Below, one piece after another: positions 32,969 through 42,361 of a stretch of DNA of 64,000 bases. Source of the stretch: Acidobacteriota bacterium (GTDB lineage Bacteria > Acidobacteriota > Vicinamibacteria > Vicinamibacterales > UBA2999); NCBI GenBank assembly GCA_016184455.1, contig JACPCS010000105.1:32940-96939 (forward strand), written 5' to 3'. The translations under genes were made by a program, and so were the position numbers. Numbering within the stretch: the first letter of the stretch is position 1; each line of letters begins with the position of its first letter. The notes below the pieces were generated by a model that was not told where the DNA came from, did not search any database, and saw only the letters and a program-made list of their open reading frames with translations.

Positions 32969-34927
32969 TTATCGGACGCGCGCGCCGGGCGGCAGGTCCT
33001 GGTCGAACCCCACGAGCACAGGCTGACCGCCGTCCGGACTCCCGGCCAGCACCATCCCGTTGGACTCGACCCCCATGAGCTTGGCGGGCTGCAGGTTGGC
33101 GACGATGACGATGGAGCGGCCGACGAGCTGCTCGGGCTGGTACGCCTCGGCGATGCCGGCCACGATCGTTCGCTGGTCGCGCCCGGTGTCGACCTTCAGC
33201 TTCAGGAGCTTTTTCGACTTCGGGATGGCTTCGGCCTCGAGCACCTTCGCCACGCGCAGGTCCACTTTCATGAACTCGTCGATCGTGACTCGGGGCTCCT
33301 CGGCGGGCGCCGCGGGCTTCTGCTCCGCGGGGGTCGCGGCCTTCTGCTCCGCCGGCGCAGGCGTCTCGTCAGGTGTCATCGTGCGCAGCTCCTCGAGGGT
33401 CTTTTCGATCCGGGGAAAGAGCGGCTCGGTTGGTCCCAGCCGCGTGCCTGGCTGGAGTCCGCCGGCCGTGAGGTCAGTCCAGCGTTCCTGGGCGGTGCCG
33501 AGCATCCGCCGGATGCGCTCGGCCGCCTCCGGCATCACGGGGTCGATCAGGGCCGCCGTCACGCGCAGCGCGTCGGCCGCGTGATAGAGCGTGGCGTCGA
33601 GCATGGCGCGCTGCTCGGGACGCTTCGCCAGCGCCCACGGTTCGCGCTTCACGATGTACTGATTCACGAAGCGAATCAGCTCCCACGTCTCCTGCAGGGC
33701 CACCGTGATCTGGAACTGCTCGAACTGACGGACGACGGCGCCAATCGTCCCCCCGATCTGCCGCTCGAGCGAGGCGTCGAGCTCGTCCCGCTCCCCCGGT
33801 GCCGGCACGACCCCATCACAGTAGCGATGGATCATCGTCGTCGTGCGGCTGACGAGATTGCCGAGGTCGTTCGCCAGATCGGCATTGAAGCGCGTGAGGA
33901 CCCCCTCGTCGGAGAAGTTGGCATCGAGGCCGAGCGGCATTTCGCGCATCACGAAGTAGCGGAGCGCGTCGACACCGAACACCCGCACGTAGTCCTGGTA
34001 CCGTGCGACGTTGCCCGCCGACTTCGACATCTTGGCGCCGCCCATCAACCACCAGCCGTGCGCGATGATGCGCTCGGGCGGGTTGATTCCGGCGGCCATC
34101 AGGAACGCCGGCCAGTACAGGGCGTGCTGCCGCAGGATCTCCTTGCCGATGAGATGAATGACCACGGGCCAGTAGCGCTCGACGCGCGCCTGCGCCTCGG
34201 AGCCGTCGGCGCCGAAGCCGAGCGCAGTGAGGTAGTTGGTCAGTGCATCGAACCAGACGTACATCACGTGCGCCGGATCATCCGGCACGGGAATGCCCCA
34301 GCGGAACGACGTGCGGCTGATGCTGAGGTCCTGCAGACCGGCCTCGACGAAGCTGCGGACCTCGTTGAAGCGGAAGTCCGGCTGCACGAACGCCGGATGG
34401 GCACGATAGAAGTCGAGCAGCGGCTGCTGATACTTCGACAGCCGGAAGTAGTAGCTCTGCTCTTTCAGCCGCTCGACCTTGCCGCCGCAGGTCGGGCACC
34501 GTCCGTCGACGAGCTGCGTTTCAGGGACGAAGATCTCATCGACCGTGCAGTACCACCCCTCGTAGTCGCCCTTGTAGATGTCGCCGTTGGCGGCGACCCG
34601 CCGCCAGAGCGCCTGGGCCGCGCGGTGATGCCGCGGCTCCGTCGTCCGAATGAAGTCGTCATTGGTGATGGACAGATCGCGGCACATCTGCCGAAACGAT
34701 CCTGCGACATCGTTGGCGAACGTCCTGGTGTCGACGCCGGCCTTCTGCGCGGCGCGCTCGACCTTCTGCCCGTGCTCGTCGGTGCCGGTCAGGAAGAACA
34801 CATCGGCGCCGAGCAGCCGCTGCGACCGCGCCATCGCATCGGCGACCATCGTCGTATAGGCGTGGCCGATGTGCGGCTGCGCGTTGATGTAGTAGATCGG
34901 CGTGGTGATGTAAAACTGTCTCGTCAC
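32969..34927 (-). CDS. metG: Methionyl-tRNA synthetase
   Basis: MetG charges tRNA-Met. The 652-residue protein has the HIGH motif in NAQPHIGHAYTTMVADAMA (residues 19-22) and the KMSKS loop in GGAKMSKSAGNVARYQDYV (about residue 300). One Cys-x2-Cys knuckle occurs in DGRCPTCGGKVERL. A low-complexity Pro/Ala/Glu linker (APAEQKAATPAEQKP) leads to a C-terminal tRNA-binding domain (FMKVDLRVAKVLEAEAIPKS, about 545-652), which gives dimerisation and tRNA affinity in this class. The ATG overlaps the end of larC by four bases, in a 14-base tandem repeat. Confidence 0.98.
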   Translation of the reverse strand: MTRQFYITTPIYYINAQPHIGHAYTTMVADAMARSQRLLGADVFFLTGTDEHGQKVERAAQKAGVDTRTFANDVAGSFRQMCRDLSITNDDFIRTTEPRHHRAAQALWRRVAANGDIYKGDYEGWYCTVDEIFVPETQLVDGRCPTCGGKVERLKEQSYYFRLSKYQQPLLDFYRAHPAFVQPDFRFNEVRSFVEAGLQDLSISRTSFRWGIPVPDDPAHVMYVWFDALTNYLTALGFGADGSEAQARVERYWPVVIHLIGKEILRQHALYWPAFLMAAGINPPERIIAHGWWLMGGAKMSKSAGNVARYQDYVRVFGVDALRYFVMREMPLGLDANFSDEGVLTRFNADLANDLGNLVSRTTTMIHRYCDGVVPAPGERDELDASLERQIGGTIGAVVRQFEQFQITVALQETWELIRFVNQYIVKREPWALAKRPEQRAMLDATLYHAADALRVTAALIDPVMPEAAERIRRMLGTAQERWTDLTAGGLQPGTRLGPTEPLFPRIEKTLEELRTMTPDETPAPAEQKAATPAEQKPAAPAEEPRVTIDEFMKVDLRVAKVLEAEAIPKSKKLLKLKVDTGRDQRTIVAGIAEAYQPEQLVGRSIVIVANLQPAKLMGVESNGMVLAGSPDGGQPVLVGFDQDLPPGARVR

Positions 34928-36141
34928 TGCCTCCTGCCTACTGCCTCCTGCCTACTATCCAGGAAGGCCTTCATGGCCAACGCCTGGATGTCCTTGACCG
35001 GCGTGCCGGTCTCGGCGGCCATACGGACGCAATCGTCGAACTCAGGCAAAGCGTTCAGCACGCTGCCGTGCCGCCGCGCGACCTTGATCCGCACGCGGCC
35101 GAGCGGCGTCTCGACCGCGATCGTCTCGCGTTCGAGACACTCGCGCTCCATCTCGCTATACCGGACGCCGATGGTCGTCGTCTCACGGAATACGACGGCG
35201 GTGAGCGCCTCCCGCGCATCCGGCCGCGCGACGACCGACAGGAGAGTCCCCGGCCGGTTCTTCTTCATCTGAATCGGCGTATAGAAGACGTCCAGCGCGC
35301 CGGCGGAGATGAGCTGGTCCATCAGGACGCCGAAGATCTGCGGGTTCATGTCGTCGATCTCCGCCTCGATCACGACGACGCGCGCGGCCGGCGCGGTGCG
35401 GTCGGCCTCGCCGATGAGCACCCGCAGCACGTTGGGCACGTCCGCACAATCGCGTGTGCCGGCGCCGTACCCGACCTGCCGGAGGCGCATCGCCGGGAGC
35501 GGCCCGAACCGTCGTGCATAGCCGGTCACGAGCAGCGCGCCCGTCGGGGTGACGAGCTCCTCGGTCTGCGTGCCCGCATAGATGGGGGCCCCTTCGAGGA
35601 GGCGCGCGGTGGCCGGGCCTGGTACCGGATAGACCCCGTGCGCGCACGCGATCGTTCCGCTGCCGACATTGAGCGGCGATGCGACGACCTCGTCGATCCC
35701 GAGCGCTTCCAGACCGTAGACGGTGCCGACAATGTCGACGATTGAATCGAGCGCGCCCACCTCGTGCAGGTGCACCTTGTCGGCGGAGGTGCCGTGAACG
35801 GCCGCCTCCGCCGCCGCAAGCCGGCCGAAGAGCGCCTTGGCGCGCTCTTTCCCCGTGGGCGACAGCGCCGACGCCTCGATAAGGCCCTCGATCTCCGCGA
35901 CGGTCCGGTGCGGGTGATGCTGCGCGTGAGCGTGCCCCGAGCCGCATTCGCCACCGACGTGCAGCTTGGTCGCGCGTATGCCGCCGCGGGTGACGGATTC
36001 GGTCCAGAGCGCGTCGCCCTTCACCGCGAGACTGCCGAGAGCCCGGCGCAGATCCTCGAGCGGGAGGCCGGCATCGAGCAGCGCACCGAGGATCATGTCT
36101 CCGGCCGCGCCTGACGAACAGTCGAAGTAGAGGATCGTCAC
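34924..36141 (-). CDS. larC: Nickel insertion protein LarC-like (nickel-pincer cofactor biosynthesis)
   Basis: The 405-residue product is a complete LarC: N-terminal FDCSSGAAGDMILGALLDAG, the His-rich stretch GHAHAQHHPHRT, HLHEVGALDSIVDIVGTVYG, and a C-terminal part with VIEAEIDDMNPQIFGVLMDQ. LarC inserts nickel into the pyridinium-dithiocarboxylate intermediate made by LarB and LarE. In Lactobacillus the gene is split by a programmed frameshift; here it is one open frame. No larA, larB or larE lies in the window. The last residues (EAVGRRQ) are coded by the tandem repeat shared with the metG start. Confidence 0.92.
   Translation of the reverse strand: MTILYFDCSSGAAGDMILGALLDAGLPLEDLRRALGSLAVKGDALWTESVTRGGIRATKLHVGGECGSGHAHAQHHPHRTVAEIEGLIEASALSPTGKERAKALFGRLAAAEAAVHGTSADKVHLHEVGALDSIVDIVGTVYGLEALGIDEVVASPLNVGSGTIACAHGVYPVPGPATARLLEGAPIYAGTQTEELVTPTGALLVTGYARRFGPLPAMRLRQVGYGAGTRDCADVPNVLRVLIGEADRTAPAARVVVIEAEIDDMNPQIFGVLMDQLISAGALDVFYTPIQMKKNRPGTLLSVVARPDAREALTAVVFRETTTIGVRYSEMERECLERETIAVETPLGRVRIKVARRHGSVLNALPEFDDCVRMAAETGTPVKDIQALAMKAFLDSRQEAVGRRQ
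34927..34954. repeat. Two 14-base tandem repeats at the larC/metG junction
   Basis: CTGCCTCCTGCCTA occurs twice in tandem (34927-34940 and 34941-34954). It codes the C-terminus of LarC and supplies the sequence just before the metG start codon. Confidence 0.85.
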
Positions 36142-36153
36142 ACCGGACCAATC

Positions 36154-36837
36154 TTATCTCGTCCGCGCCCGCAGACGTCCCGCCTCGACGAGCGAGAAGT
36201 ACTGCTGGTCGGCGAGGATGAGATGGTCGATCACGTCGATCCCCATGATGGCGCCCGCATTGATCATCCGCGTGGTCAGCAGCAGATCGTCGGGGCTGGG
36301 GGTCGGGTCGCCCGACGGATGGTTGTGGAAGAGAATGATCGCGGCGGCCGACGCGGCGGCGGCCTCGCGAAAGACCTCGCGGGGGTGCACCACCGTGGTG
36401 TCGAGCGATCCGCTCGAGACGATCTTGATGCGGATCACCCGGTGCTTGGTATCGAGCATGACGAGGCCGAACTGCTCCACCATGCTGCCGCCGTACTGCG
36501 GAATCAGGTAGGCGGCCATCTCACGCGGCGACAGGAGCTGCGGCCGCTCGGCCATGCCCCGCACGAGCGTCCGCCGCCCAAGTTCGACCGCAGCGACGAT
36601 CTGCGCGGCGCGCGCGGGACCGACGCCGGCGACCCCTCGCAGCCGACCGAGATCGAGCCGCGTCAAACCGTGCAGACCGCCGACGTGGTCGATGATCCGG
36701 TTGGCGAGCGCCAGTGCGTCGTAACGGCGCGATCCGCTGCCCAGCACGAGCGACAACAGCTCGTTGTCGCCAAGCCCCGTCGCACCGAGCCGCTCGAGCT
36801 TCTCGCGCGGCCGATCGTGTGGTGGCACCTCTTTCAT
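36154..36837 (-). CDS. radC: RadC/UPF0758 family JAMM-domain protein
   Basis: The protein has 227 residues from the ATG at 36837 (MKEVPPHDRPREKLERLG); a TTG five codons upstream is an alternative. The N-terminal third has a helix-hairpin-helix-like segment (LRGVAGVGPARAAQIVAAVE) and the rest is the JAMM metalloprotease-like domain with the zinc motif ILFHNHPSGDPTPSPDDLL. RadC proteins are widespread; a DNA-repair role was proposed but is not proven. It is divergent from the lipoprotein gene at 36858, the start codons being only about 20 bases apart with overlapping -10 boxes. It is 12 bases upstream of larC. Confidence 0.93.
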   Translation of the reverse strand: MKEVPPHDRPREKLERLGATGLGDNELLSLVLGSGSRRYDALALANRIIDHVGGLHGLTRLDLGRLRGVAGVGPARAAQIVAAVELGRRTLVRGMAERPQLLSPREMAAYLIPQYGGSMVEQFGLVMLDTKHRVIRIKIVSSGSLDTTVVHPREVFREAAAASAAAIILFHNHPSGDPTPSPDDLLLTTRMINAGAIMGIDVIDHLILADQQYFSLVEAGRLRARTR

Positions 36838-36841
36838 CAAC

Positions 36842-36849
36842 GCTATACT
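36842..36849. promoter_or_regulatory. Overlapping divergent -10 boxes between radC and the lipoprotein gene
   Basis: GCTATACT on the plus strand gives TATACT (36844-36849), eight bases before the ATG at 36858. On the minus strand the same bases give TATAGC (36847-36842), four bases before the radC ATG. Both transcripts would be leaderless or nearly so. Confidence 0.4.
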
Positions 36850-36857
36850 CAACGCTC

Positions 36858-37439
36858 ATGCTGCGTCGGTCCGCTCTCGTGGCCGTCCCGCTTGCTGCGC
36901 TGCTTCTGTCCGCGTGCGCGGCGCCGCCGACCACGGAGATCGATCGCGCGCAGGGCGCGATCGACGCCGCGCGCGCCGCCGGCGCCGAGCAGTACGCCGC
37001 CAAGGAGTATGCAGCGGCGACCGCGGCGCTCGAGAGCGCCAACGATGCCGTGGCGGCCCGCGACTACCGGCTCGCGCTCAATTACGCGCTCGAGAGCCAC
37101 GACCTCGCGCAGCAGGCCGCCCGCCAGAGCGCGGATACGAAGGCGCGCATGCGGGCGGACGTCGAACGCGCGGTCACCGACCTCACGGCCCTCGTGGCCG
37201 ACGGACAGGCGCGGATCGCGGCTGCCGGGCGCGCCGGCGTTCCGCGCCGGCTGCTCACGCCGCCGACCGACGCGCTGGCGGCCGCGCGGGCCAGCTTGCA
37301 AAAAGCGGGCGAGGCGATCGCCGCTGGCGACTATCTGGCGGCACATGCCGCACTGGAAGGGGTCAAAGAGGCCACAGAGAAGGCGCTGACCGCGTTCGAC
37401 GCCGCCTCGAGATCGCAATCTTTGCGGCGCCGGCGCTGA
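36858..37439 (+). CDS. Lipoprotein with helical DUF4398-like repeats
   Basis: The 193-residue product starts with a lipoprotein signal (LVAVPLAALLLSACAAPP, cysteine near residue 20). The rest is strongly alpha-helical and Ala-rich, with TPR-like or DUF4398-like segments: IDAARAAGAEQYAAKEYAAA, DAVAARDYRLALNYALESHD and AGEAIAAGDYLAAHAALEGV. This resembles small envelope lipoproteins of unknown function. The ATG follows a -10 box by eight bases. The upstream in-frame extension is antisense to radC and is rejected. No function can be given. Confidence 0.8.
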   Translation: MLRRSALVAVPLAALLLSACAAPPTTEIDRAQGAIDAARAAGAEQYAAKEYAAATAALESANDAVAARDYRLALNYALESHDLAQQAARQSADTKARMRADVERAVTDLTALVADGQARIAAAGRAGVPRRLLTPPTDALAAARASLQKAGEAIAAGDYLAAHAALEGVKEATEKALTAFDAASRSQSLRRRR

Positions 37440-37493
37440 TTCGAGTACGCAAAAACGTCGTCCTCAGCGGATCGGATATAGTCAGTCCCCGAT

Positions 37494-38807
37494 ATGCCCC
37501 AGGCCACCAGGAAACCGCTGTATACCCATCTCTATTTCCAGGTACTGACCGGGATCACGATTGGCGTCCTGCTCGGGTACTTCTGGCCCGCCACCGGAGC
37601 CGCCATGCGGCCGCTCGGCGACGGCTTCATCCGGCTCATTCGGATGATCATCGCGCCGATCATCTTTGGCACCGTGGTGGTGGGGATCGCACGGATGGGC
37701 GACATGAGGAATGTCGGCCGGATCGGCATCCGCGCGCTGATCTACTTCGAGGTGGTCTCCACGGTCGCGCTCCTCATCGGCCTGATCATCGTCAACCTCT
37801 ACCAGCCTGGCGCCGGCATCAACGCCGACCCGTCGACGCTCGACACCAAGGCGGTGTCGGCGTACACCGCGAGCGCCGAGCATCTGAGCACGGTCGACTT
37901 CCTGATGAACGTCATTCCGGCGACCGTCGTCGACGCGTTCGCGCGGGGAGAGATCCTGCAGGTCCTGCTCTTTTCCGTGCTCTTCGGCATGGCGCTCCTC
38001 CACTTCGGTGAGAAAGGGCGCGCGCTGGTGGGGCTCATCGACGATTTCACGCACGCGCTCTTCGGCGTGGTCGGCATGATCATGCGCGTGGCGCCCATCG
38101 GCGCGTTCGGCGCGATGGCGTTCACCATCGGGCAGTACGGGATCGGGACGCTGTTTTCGCTCGGCAAGCTGATGGCGGGCTTCTATCTGACGTGCCTGCT
38201 CTTCATCAGTCTGGTGCTCGGCGCCATCGGCATCTGGGCGGGCTTCAACATCTTCAAGTTCATCGCGTTCATCAAGGAGGAGCTGCTGATCGTGCTCGGC
38301 ACCTCCTCGTCGGAGTCGGTGCTGCCGCGGATGATGGCGAAGCTCGAATATCTCGGATGCTCGAAATCGGTCGTGGGGCTCGTGATTCCGACGGGGTACT
38401 CCTTCAACCTGGACGGCACCTCGATCTACATGACGATGGCGGCGGTTTTCATCGCACAGGCCACGAACACCGATCTCACCGTCGGGCAGCAGCTCGGGGT
38501 GCTGGCCGTGCTGCTGCTGACCTCGAAGGGAGCCGCCGCCGTCACTGGCGCAGGGTTCGTCACACTGGCGGCAACGCTGGCGACGATCCCGACGATCCCG
38601 GTGGCCGGGCTGGCGCTCATCATCGGCATCGACCGCTTCATGTCGGAAGCCAGAGCGCTGACGAACCTGATCGGGAACGGGGTTGGCACCGTGGTGATCG
38701 CCAAGTGGGACGGAGCGCTCGATGCGGCCCGCATGCGCCGCATTCTGAGGGGCGAGGCGGTTGACGGCGCCGCCGAGGAGCCCGAGCGCGCGCTGGTCGA
38801 GGCCTAG
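37494..38807 (+). CDS. Dicarboxylate/amino acid:cation symporter (DAACS family, GltP/DctA-like)
   Basis: The 437-residue protein is a full-length sodium- or proton-coupled symporter of the glutamate/dicarboxylate family. Eight membrane helices and two re-entrant loops are expected; family marks are [19 protein letters not shown], the serine-rich loop [14 protein letters not shown] (HP1), [20 protein letters not shown] (helix 7, NMDGT-like) and [20 protein letters not shown] (HP2). It imports C4-dicarboxylates or acidic amino acids. The stop overlaps the convergent dapF stop by four bases. TATAGT ends 11 bases before the start codon. Confidence 0.95.
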   Translation: MPQATRKPLYTHLYFQVLTGITIGVLLGYFWPATGAAMRPLGDGFIRLIRMIIAPIIFGTVVVGIARMGDMRNVGRIGIRALIYFEVVSTVALLIGLIIVNLYQPGAGINADPSTLDTKAVSAYTASAEHLSTVDFLMNVIPATVVDAFARGEILQVLLFSVLFGMALLHFGEKGRALVGLIDDFTHALFGVVGMIMRVAPIGAFGAMAFTIGQYGIGTLFSLGKLMAGFYLTCLLFISLVLGAIGIWAGFNIFKFIAFIKEELLIVLGTSSSESVLPRMMAKLEYLGCSKSVVGLVIPTGYSFNLDGTSIYMTMAAVFIAQATNTDLTVGQQLGVLAVLLLTSKGAAAVTGAGFVTLAATLATIPTIPVAGLALIIGIDRFMSEARALTNLIGNGVGTVVIAKWDGALDAARMRRILRGEAVDGAAEEPERALVEA

Positions 38808-39601
38808 ACCCCCAGCCACTCTCCTTCGAACAGGATTTCCGCCCAGCCGGTCAGATACACGCGGTCATCGATCCATTCGACCGTCTGGATGCCGCCGGGC
38901 GCGATCACGTCGACTTCCCGAGCGGCGCCGCCGTGCGCCGCCGCGGCCACTGCCGCCGCGCACGCCCCTGTTCCCGACGAGGACGTCGGACCCACGCCGC
39001 GCTCCCAGATCAGGATGCGCACGCGACGAGGGGATTCGACCTGCGCGAACTCGACGTTGGTCCCTTCCGGAAACCGCGGATGCGTCGAGAGCGCCGGCCC
39101 CAGCCAGGCAAACCGATCGGGTTCCGGGAGCGGCCCCAGCACGACGCACTGGGGATTCCCCACCCTGAGGACGGTCGCGGTCACGGCTTCGGTGCCAACG
39201 GGAATGCCGACCTCGTGCAGGCCCTCGGCGGCGCCCATATCGGCCCGAAACGTGTACCGCTCTCCATCCCGCGCGAGCAGGTCGAGCCGCTTCGCGCCCG
39301 CACCCGTCTCCACCGTGACCGTCGTGCCGCCGGAGAGACCCTGGGCGCGGACGACCATCGCCGCCAGGCAGCGCAGCCCATTGCCCGACAACTCCGCCGG
39401 GCTCCCGTCGGCGTTGAAGAGCCGCATCGTGGCGCCGCGATCGCGCAGCGTGAACAGGATCAGACCGTCCGCACCGATCCCTTCGTGCCGCTCACAGAGG
39501 TCGCGGGCGAGGGCTGCAGCGTCCGCGCGGGCGTCCGCATCGGGCACGAACAGGAAGTCGTTGCCGTAGGCGTGCGCCTTGACGAGGCGCAGGGCGGCCA
39601 T
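38804..39601 (-). CDS. dapF: Diaminopimelate epimerase
   Basis: DapF converts LL- to meso-diaminopimelate for lysine and peptidoglycan. The 265-residue protein has both catalytic cysteines: Cys in [15 protein letters not shown] and Cys in [17 protein letters not shown]. The start [19 protein letters not shown] and the paired-fold halves are normal, and [20 protein letters not shown] is the second-half signature. Length fits the family. The start codon touches the stop of the upstream beta-barrel gene (one-base overlap), suggesting coupling, and its stop overlaps the convergent symporter gene. Confidence 0.97.
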   Translation of the reverse strand: MAALRLVKAHAYGNDFLFVPDADARADAAALARDLCERHEGIGADGLILFTLRDRGATMRLFNADGSPAELSGNGLRCLAAMVVRAQGLSGGTTVTVETGAGAKRLDLLARDGERYTFRADMGAAEGLHEVGIPVGTEAVTATVLRVGNPQCVVLGPLPEPDRFAWLGPALSTHPRFPEGTNVEFAQVESPRRVRILIWERGVGPTSSSGTGACAAAVAAAAHGGAAREVDVIAPGGIQTVEWIDDRVYLTGWAEILFEGEWLGV

Positions 39602-40440
39602 CAGGGCGTGCCGAAGGCCTGGAAGACGTAGGTAAAGCCGGCCGTCACGCCGAAGCTCGGATCGGCGGCCAGCAGACCGAACAGGAGCGCCGCGTCCGCA
39701 CGCCAGGCGCCGGTGGTGTAGCGCGCGCCCAGGCGCAGGGTACTGTGCGACTCGGTCCCCGGAGGCGGATCGCCGTGGCGGGTATCCTTGCGGCCGTTGA
39801 TCTCCCCCACGACTTCACCGCGCTGCGAGATCGCCCGCGCGAACGACACGCCATAGGTGAGGACATCGTTCTGCCGGTCGCCGCGCGTCGGGTCGCCGAG
39901 AATGCCGAGGCCGATGTTGCCCACGAGCCGTACTGACTGCACGGTCTTCGCCACGAGGAGCGACGAGAAGAAGTCCATCGTGTCGAGGCCCAGGCCTTCT
40001 TCGTTGGACGCCATCGGCAGCTTCGTTGCCGAGCGGATCCCGATCGACGGCCGCGACGCGCCTTCGGACACCAACCGGATCTTCGTCCCGATCACCAGGT
40101 CCTCGACGTCCGACGTCGTCGCTCCCGGGACGACGAGCATGTGAGAGAGCGGCGCCGCGAAGCGGTCGGTAATGGTGAGGCGGTTGTACGGCCCACCGTC
40201 CATCTGCACCTCGCCGACCTCTCCAATGCCGAGGCTGAGGCCAATCAATGGAAACCGGGTCAGGTGTCCCTTGAGACCGGAGACGGGGAACTCGACCTCG
40301 CGCATGTAGTCGAAACCCGCTTCCACCAGCATCCGCCCCGCGCCGATCGTCTCAGGGTCCTCCGTGACGAGCGGGCGCTGCTGGGCGAACGATGAGAGCG
40401 GGATCAGACAGAAGAATGCGACGCAGGCGGCGGTTTTCAT
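39601..40440 (-). CDS. Exported hypothetical protein, probable outer-membrane beta-barrel
   Basis: The 279-residue product has a clear signal peptide (MKTAACVAFFCLIPLSSFAQ). The mature part is made of alternating polar/hydrophobic strands, for example IGIRSATKLPMASNEEG, TVQSVRLVGNIGLGILGDPT and VLTYGVSFARAISQRGEVV, and the last strand FGVTAGFTYVFQAF resembles a barrel closing strand. Transporter-like outer-membrane proteins of unknown function have this look. It is directly upstream of dapF and five bases downstream of dtd, so it is probably part of a ttcA-dtd-orf-dapF transcript. No function can be named. Confidence 0.75.
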   Translation of the reverse strand: MKTAACVAFFCLIPLSSFAQQRPLVTEDPETIGAGRMLVEAGFDYMREVEFPVSGLKGHLTRFPLIGLSLGIGEVGEVQMDGGPYNRLTITDRFAAPLSHMLVVPGATTSDVEDLVIGTKIRLVSEGASRPSIGIRSATKLPMASNEEGLGLDTMDFFSSLLVAKTVQSVRLVGNIGLGILGDPTRGDRQNDVLTYGVSFARAISQRGEVVGEINGRKDTRHGDPPPGTESHSTLRLGARYTTGAWRADAALLFGLLAADPSFGVTAGFTYVFQAFGTP

Positions 40441-40445
40441 GCGAC

Positions 40446-40898
40446 TCAGAATTGGCGTGTGCTGTCGATGAGGATCGTCACAGGCCCGTCGTTCACGAGC
40501 TCGACGCGCATCATGGCCTGGAATTCGCCGGTGGCGACCGGCAGTGGAACCGCCCGCAATTGTCTCACGAGATCTTCGTAGAGCGCACGCGCGCGATCGG
40601 GTGGCGCCGCCCCGTCGAACGCCGGCCGCCGGCCCCTGCGGATGTCGCCGTAGAGCGTGAACTGCGAGACGACGAGCACGGACCCGCCGACGTCGACGAC
40701 CGAGCGGTCCATCGGCTTCCCCTCGTCGCCTTCGAAGACGCGCATGTCGCGGATCTTTCCCGCCACGTACACGACATCCTCCGGGCCGTCGTCGCGCCCG
40801 ATCCCAGCCAGAACCAGGAGGCCGCGGCCGATCTCGCCGGTGACGCGACCGCCGACGCGCACGCGCGCCGCGGTTACGCGCTGGACGACGGCGCGCAC
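40446..40898 (-). CDS. dtd: D-aminoacyl-tRNA deacylase
   Basis: Dtd hydrolyses D-amino acids mischarged on tRNA. The 150-residue product starts at GTG 40898, one base after the ttcA stop (VRAVVQRVTAARVRVGG). Active-site motifs are VVSQFTLYGDIRRGRRPAF and VELVNDGPVTILIDSTRQF, the latter containing the Gly-Pro pair that rejects L-aminoacyl groups. Length matches the bacterial family. Upstream in-frame extension lies inside ttcA and is rejected. Confidence 0.96.
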   Translation of the reverse strand: MRAVVQRVTAARVRVGGRVTGEIGRGLLVLAGIGRDDGPEDVVYVAGKIRDMRVFEGDEGKPMDRSVVDVGGSVLVVSQFTLYGDIRRGRRPAFDGAAPPDRARALYEDLVRQLRAVPLPVATGEFQAMMRVELVNDGPVTILIDSTRQF

Positions 40899-40899
40899 G

Positions 40900-41733
40900 T
40901 CAGTGCCGGATCTGAATGAGGGTCGAAGGGTCGCCTTCCTCTTCGAGCCGCAGAGCGACGCTGTCGCGGAGTTCGCCGCTCGGATTGAGGCGCGTATCGA
41001 GGAGATGGCGCGGCATGACATTGCCGAGCGCCTTGAGCATCGACGGCTTGACGCCCGGATGCTCGCGCTCGAGGTCGAGGATGAGCCGCTTGACCCGTTG
41101 GCGCTGCAGGCTCAGGTCGCCGCACGCCGGGCAGCAGCAGCCGATGATCGGGAGGCCCACCTCTTTCGTGTAGAGCCGCGCCTCGTCCTCGCCGACGTAG
41201 GCGAGCGGCCGGATGACCGTGTGCTCGCCGTTGTCGGAGACGAGACGTGCCGGCATCGCCTTGAGCGCGCCGGCGAAGAACAGATTCAGCAGGAGCGTTT
41301 CGATGAAATCGTCCAGGTGATGGCCCAGCGCAATCTTCGTGGCGCCGACGTCCGTGGCGAGTCGGTACAGGACGCCTCGCCGCAGCCGCGCACAGAGCGA
41401 GCACGGCGTGGCGCTGGCGTCGAGCAGGTCGTCCATCACGTCGCCAATCGACGTGTGCTCGATGCGGTACTCCCACCCTCGCGCCTCGCACGTCTTCGCG
41501 ATCACGTCGTGCTCGAACTCCTTGTAGCCGGAGTCGACGTTGACCGCGACGAGCGAGAACGCAATCGGCGCCCGCTGGCGCAGCAGGTCGAGCGTCTGCA
41601 TGAGCGCCCAGCTGTCCTTGCCCCCGGAGAGACCGACCATGACGCGGTCGCCGTCTTCGATCAGATTGAAATCGACGATCGCTTTCGTGGTCTTCTTCGC
41701 GATGCGGGCCTCGAGCGGACTGCGGTATGACAT
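40900..41733 (-). CDS. ttcA: tRNA 2-thiocytidine biosynthesis protein TtcA
   Basis: The 277-residue protein is an ATP-dependent tRNA thiolase. The PP-loop is MVGLSGGKDSWALMQTLDLL (about residues 33-50). The Cys-x2-Cys of the [4Fe-4S] site is in TPCSLCARLRRGVLYRLA, and a further CCCPACGDLS cluster follows, which separates TtcA from TilS. LGHHLDDFIETLLLNLFFAG is the conserved central motif. It makes s2C32 in some tRNAs. The next gene, dtd, begins one base after its stop. Confidence 0.94.
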   Translation of the reverse strand: MSYRSPLEARIAKKTTKAIVDFNLIEDGDRVMVGLSGGKDSWALMQTLDLLRQRAPIAFSLVAVNVDSGYKEFEHDVIAKTCEARGWEYRIEHTSIGDVMDDLLDASATPCSLCARLRRGVLYRLATDVGATKIALGHHLDDFIETLLLNLFFAGALKAMPARLVSDNGEHTVIRPLAYVGEDEARLYTKEVGLPIIGCCCPACGDLSLQRQRVKRLILDLEREHPGVKPSMLKALGNVMPRHLLDTRLNPSGELRDSVALRLEEEGDPSTLIQIRH

Positions 41734-41770
41734 GTTTTGACAGTCTAACAGGGGAGAACAGAAAGGCGGA

Positions 41771-42340
41771 CTACGTCTCTTCCCAGAGCAACGAGAAGTC
41801 CAACTCGATCGCGTCGAACGGTTCGGCCCGAATCGTCACAATCCCGGACCACGTCGCCACGATGGTCCAGCGGCCGCTCTCGAGCCGGAGCACTTCGAGC
41901 GTGCGGGCAATCGGATCGACCAGCCACGCGTGTCGCACGGCTTCGCGTGCATAGATGGTCAGCTTCTTGACGCGATCGATTGCTGCCGTTGACGGCGACA
42001 CGACCTCACAGATCCAATCCGGGGCGAGCGAGAAGTAGGCTTCTTCGGGGAGCGCAGGCAAACGTTCGCGCCGCCAGCCGGCGATGTCGGGCACCAGCAC
42101 GTCGGGTCCAAGGTGTAGCTCCGGCTCGTCCAGGATGCGCCAGCCGCCGGGACCGCCCCGACCGCGATCAAACGGGCCCCGCAACGCGCCGCCGAGACCC
42201 GAACTGGCGTCCGCATGTCGGGGCGCCGGACGAGGGGACACATACAGCTCGCCGTCGAGAATCTCGGCGACCTGATGATCGGGGACCTTGAGCAGGTCTT
42301 CGTAGGTGGCGGGCCGTCGTGGTCGATGGGGCTGAGCCAC
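41771..42340 (-). CDS. Uma2-family (DUF820) putative restriction-endonuclease-like protein
   Basis: The 189-residue product has the Uma2 pattern: YEDLLKVPDHQVAEILDGEL at the start, then VLVPDIAGWRRERLP, PDWICEVVSPSTAAIDR and a closing VKKLTIYAREAVRHAWLVDP. The PD-(D/E)xK-like residues are Asp in PDIAGW, Glu in CEVVSPS and Lys in VKKL. Uma2 proteins are frequent in cyanobacteria and acidobacteria and lack an established function. It stands alone between ttcA and an amidase gene, on the same strand. Confidence 0.9.
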   Translation of the reverse strand: MAQPHRPRRPATYEDLLKVPDHQVAEILDGELYVSPRPAPRHADASSGLGGALRGPFDRGRGGPGGWRILDEPELHLGPDVLVPDIAGWRRERLPALPEEAYFSLAPDWICEVVSPSTAAIDRVKKLTIYAREAVRHAWLVDPIARTLEVLRLESGRWTIVATWSGIVTIRAEPFDAIELDFSLLWEET

Positions 42341-42361
42341 GTCGCGAGAATAGCATGGCGA

